This document shows positions 23,235 through 25,138 of a stretch of DNA of 25,138 nucleotides, piece by piece. Made by a program: the position numbers and the translations under genes. The notes under the pieces are model-generated. The model was not told the DNA's origin, did not search any database, and was given only the letters and a program-made list of their open reading frames with translations. Location of the stretch: the NCBI GenBank assembly GCA_937941715.1, contig CALDGX010000195.1:1-25138 (forward strand), written 5' to 3'. Position 1 is the first letter of the stretch. Each line of letters opens with the position of its first letter. The DNA is from an uncultured Chloracidobacterium sp. Its GTDB lineage: Bacteria; Acidobacteriota; Blastocatellia; Pyrinomonadales; Pyrinomonadaceae.

Positions 23235-23339
23235 TTTTCTTCCAGAGGCCCAATCTTACTGAATGACCACGCTCCGTGCAATATCTGTCGACAAGTTGCC
23301 GGCAAGGTCGGGGTGATCCGCATTCATCACCTCGAGAAG

Positions 23340-23355
23340 TGTGAGAAATTTCGCA
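23340..23355. promoter_or_regulatory. CRP/FNR-like site
   Basis: The sequence TGTGA-GAAATT-TCGCA differs by one base from the CRP-type pattern TGTGA-N6-TCACA. It lies in the 249-bp divergent interval, 128 bp before the + strand start at 23484 and 105 bp before the DUF488 start. A 6-bp inverted repeat (23312-23317 and 23326-23331) lies just to its left. No CRP-family gene is in the window. Confidence 0.35.
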
Positions 23356-23467
23356 CAAAGATCATCGGTTTGCGGCGATTTACGGGCCGGATCCCGCCAA
23401 ACTCCCAATTTAGGGCAACTTTGCGATCGCTGTCTCGGCACGGCACTTGCGCGCTCCATTGTTGAGC

Positions 23468-23475
23468 GGAGGTGA
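23468..23475 (+). promoter_or_regulatory. Strong ribosome binding site that fixes the start at 23484
   Basis: GGAGGTGA is near-perfect and ends 8 nt before the ATG at 23484. The GTG inside it (23472) opens the same frame but is the ribosome site itself, so it is not the start. Confidence 0.8.
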
Positions 23476-23483
23476 CCATCGAG

Positions 23484-24698
23484 ATGTCTGACAAAAAATA
23501 TCGAGCGTCGAATTCAATGCCAAAGTCACTTTTGCGGCAAGCATTGATCATTGTGAGCGGTGCAGTATTGCTGTCGTTGTTCCTGACGGCCGGGCTCGCC
23601 GCACAAAGCAAGGGTTCTTCGATAATGACCTATGCCGGCGGCAATGACGGCACTTCCAGAACGATCGCGGAGGCCGTTCGGGGTGATATCGGCATCGGGT
23701 TGCTCAAACAGTTTCCCTGTGTCGATCAAATGGACGATGATATGGCGGCCGCGATCGTCGGAGTGGCTCGTTGGAAACAGTTGCTGACGGGTGAACTTGA
23801 CGAAAAGCAGTTGACGGAATTGGCCGGTGCGGTCGGTGCGCGGTATATCATGACGGTCGTGTCGACGACCATGCCAAATGGAGAAACGTCGACCAGCGTC
23901 GTCGTGATCGACTCGGATTCGGCAAAGATCGTGGCAAGCAGGAGCGCGCCTCCCGCAAAGTCAACCGACGCGATCAAGGCCGCAAAGCAGCTGGTCACCC
24001 AGATACTTGGCGATCTCGCGAATATGCTGAAAGGCCGCTGTGACAAGCACTGGGTCGGCACTATCTCATATTCAAAACGGAAGGAAATATCCAAAACGGA
24101 ATCGTTTGTCGGGTATAGTTCGGGGCAAGGGATCCCGAACGTAAAGGTGACCGTTTCGACAACTGAGACTCTGGACGATTCGGCGGATATCACGCTTCAA
24201 GCGATGGCGCTCGGCAGTTCGGGTGATTCGACGATGGCTCAGGTCGTCCAGCGATATCATTACCTTAAGGAGGTCAATCGATCCGAAACAGGAACCACGC
24301 CGTGCCGGGAACCGGGCCGCAACACGTACCGCAAGGAAGTGACAGGCGACTCAAAAGAGGTCAGAACCGAGGATGGCCAGAACGTCCAAAAGGTGTCGGT
24401 CGATATCAGCGTATCACCGAGCGGCGAATACCGGATCAAGATCTATAAGATCGATACCGTACCAACAAAAGGGAAGTTTGAGACGAGCGGCAATCTGATG
24501 GGCTGCACACCAAATCCGTTCTCATCGATCCGCGAAACCACGGGCGTCGGCGGGGTCGGTTATATGGATCTGACGGGCAAGTTCGACCCGAAAAAAGGTT
24601 ACGAATTGAAGGACAAATTGGTCAAGGGCGACCTTGTGAACGGGCAAGAGACGTGGACATGGAACCTGAAACTGGTTGACCCGAAAGCAAAAAAATGA
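23484..24698 (+). CDS. Exported protein of unknown function with CsgG/TolB-N-like domain
   Basis: The 404-residue protein has a signal peptide with an unusually long basic/polar lead (about residues 1-20), a hydrophobic core (22-37) and cleavage near LAAQS. Residues about 48-185 suggest the alpha/beta fold of CsgG, FlgO or TolB-N domains. A helix GTSRTIAEAVRGDIGIGLLKQF is followed by an acidic loop, LAGAVGARYIMTVVSTTMPN, SVVVIDSDSAKIVASRS, and a helical AAKQLVTQILGDL. The second half (200-404) is beta-rich with Cys pairs and YxYLKE and WTWNLKL strands. I recognise no specific family; the fold call is by eye. It stops 5 nt before the convergent CHAD gene ends. Confidence 0.75.
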   Translation: MSDKKYRASNSMPKSLLRQALIIVSGAVLLSLFLTAGLAAQSKGSSIMTYAGGNDGTSRTIAEAVRGDIGIGLLKQFPCVDQMDDDMAAAIVGVARWKQLLTGELDEKQLTELAGAVGARYIMTVVSTTMPNGETSTSVVVIDSDSAKIVASRSAPPAKSTDAIKAAKQLVTQILGDLANMLKGRCDKHWVGTISYSKRKEISKTESFVGYSSGQGIPNVKVTVSTTETLDDSADITLQAMALGSSGDSTMAQVVQRYHYLKEVNRSETGTTPCREPGRNTYRKEVTGDSKEVRTEDGQNVQKVSVDISVSPSGEYRIKIYKIDTVPTKGKFETSGNLMGCTPNPFSSIRETTGVGGVGYMDLTGKFDPKKGYELKDKLVKGDLVNGQETWTWNLKLVDPKAKK

Positions 24699-24703
24699 TC
24701 CGA

Positions 24704-25138
24704 CTAACGGGCCGAGACGAGCGACGACAATGCATCGCCAAATTTCCCTTTTCGCCATTCGGCACATGATCTGAGAGCATCCCGATAATTCTTGGTTCGC
24801 TCTTTTGCAAATTCCGAAATGAGCCACGCGGCGGCTTCGAACTTGGGGTCTACGGCATTTTTTGACCGGTCAGACGATCTTATGAGCATGTACAGGTCCT
24901 CCATCCAGACATCGCGATCATGGGCATCGCCGAGATAGCCCTGCATTCGGGCAAGTTCCTTTGCAAACGGCCTGGCGTCATCACCCCAGCATTCGGCATA
25001 CAGTTCGATGGCGTAGCGCAATCGTTTGGTCCTGATCCGGGCATTGTGTAGGGTTTTGCGATCAAAAGGATCGTAAAGCCGGCCGAGCAGCGGTTCGAGT
25101 TCATCCATCAGCGACCCGACAACCTTGGCGCCGATAGC
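24704..25138 (-). CDS. CHAD-domain protein, 5' partial
   Basis: The frame is open to the right edge: the codons before the ATG at 25108 read AIGAKVVGSL with no stop. The start is therefore unknown and about 145 residues are visible. The conserved CHAD core is present: LHNARIRTKRLRYAIELY, with its His and repeated basic residues, then FAKELARMQGYLGDAHDRDVWMEDL. CHAD domains are helical and bind polyphosphate through these basic residues; some partner CYTH phosphatases. No CYTH gene is in view on this side. The C-terminus is complete and ends in SSLVSAR. Confidence 0.87.
   Translation of the reverse strand, partial: AIGAKVVGSLMDELEPLLGRLYDPFDRKTLHNARIRTKRLRYAIELYAECWGDDARPFAKELARMQGYLGDAHDRDVWMEDLYMLIRSSDRSKNAVDPKFEAAAWLISEFAKERTKNYRDALRSCAEWRKGKFGDALSSLVSAR

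Noticed and set aside
23296..23305. Perfect 10-bp palindrome TTGCCGGCAA
   Set aside because: Too short and without context to claim as a site.
1..25138. tRNA, rRNA, CRISPR arrays, insertion sequences or phage genes
   Set aside because: None were seen on reading both strands; no cloverleaf, spaced direct repeats, transposase or integrase motifs are apparent.

Overview
The window looks like a chromosomal segment from an Acidobacteriota bacterium, most likely class Blastocatellia (Pyrinomonadaceae-like). This is an inference from gene content: a PEP-CTERM-type exopolysaccharide locus, TonB-C/TPR exported proteins, a YCF48-like propeller, CHAD and DUF488 proteins, and moderately GC-rich DNA with a diderm envelope. 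No 16S or other decisive marker is present. There are no RNA genes, insertion sequences, CRISPR arrays or phage genes that I can see, and no gene-free stretch longer than about 250 bases.

Region 1 (1-9298, all + strand) is an operon-like exopolysaccharide block. In order it holds a TPR protein cut by the left edge, a 62-residue membrane microprotein with a PEP-CTERM-like tail, a Wzz/GumC chain-length protein, an ExeA-like AAA ATPase, a tyrosine autokinase, a polyprenyl-phosphate sugar transferase, a Wza-type export protein and a YCF48-like beta-propeller. The transferase primes the lipid carrier. The Wzz, kinase and ATPase set chain length and polymerisation. The Wza-like protein takes polymer across the outer envelope. 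Exosortase, flippase, polymerase and other glycosyltransferases are not in view and would be expected outside the window.

Region 2 (9368-14995, - strand) is a secretion block read right to left: a 463-residue membrane-anchored unknown, a 147-residue exported unknown 3 nt downstream of it, a 206-nt leader, secA, and a TPR/TonB-C-like exported protein. The leader contains perfect complementary arms (13010-13083) that enclose two further perfect inverted repeats, as in a three-way junction. The small exported protein just upstream of secA ends near an Arg-Ala-Gly. This recalls the E. coli secM-secA arrangement and is the most interesting hypothesis in the window.

Region 3 (15132-19051) holds a helicase that contains only its first RecA domain (+), then - strand genes: an exported unknown, a methyltransferase, a lipocalin-like exported protein and an AlkA-type DNA glycosylase. 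A strong hairpin terminator sits between the helicase and the exported unknown.

Region 4 (19082-25138) has + strand genes for a HEAT-repeat protein, an ICMT-like membrane methyltransferase and a molybdopterin oxidoreductase. The oxidoreductase overlaps a convergent DUF488 gene by 64 bp. An exported unknown (+) and a CHAD-domain protein (-, cut by the right edge) follow.
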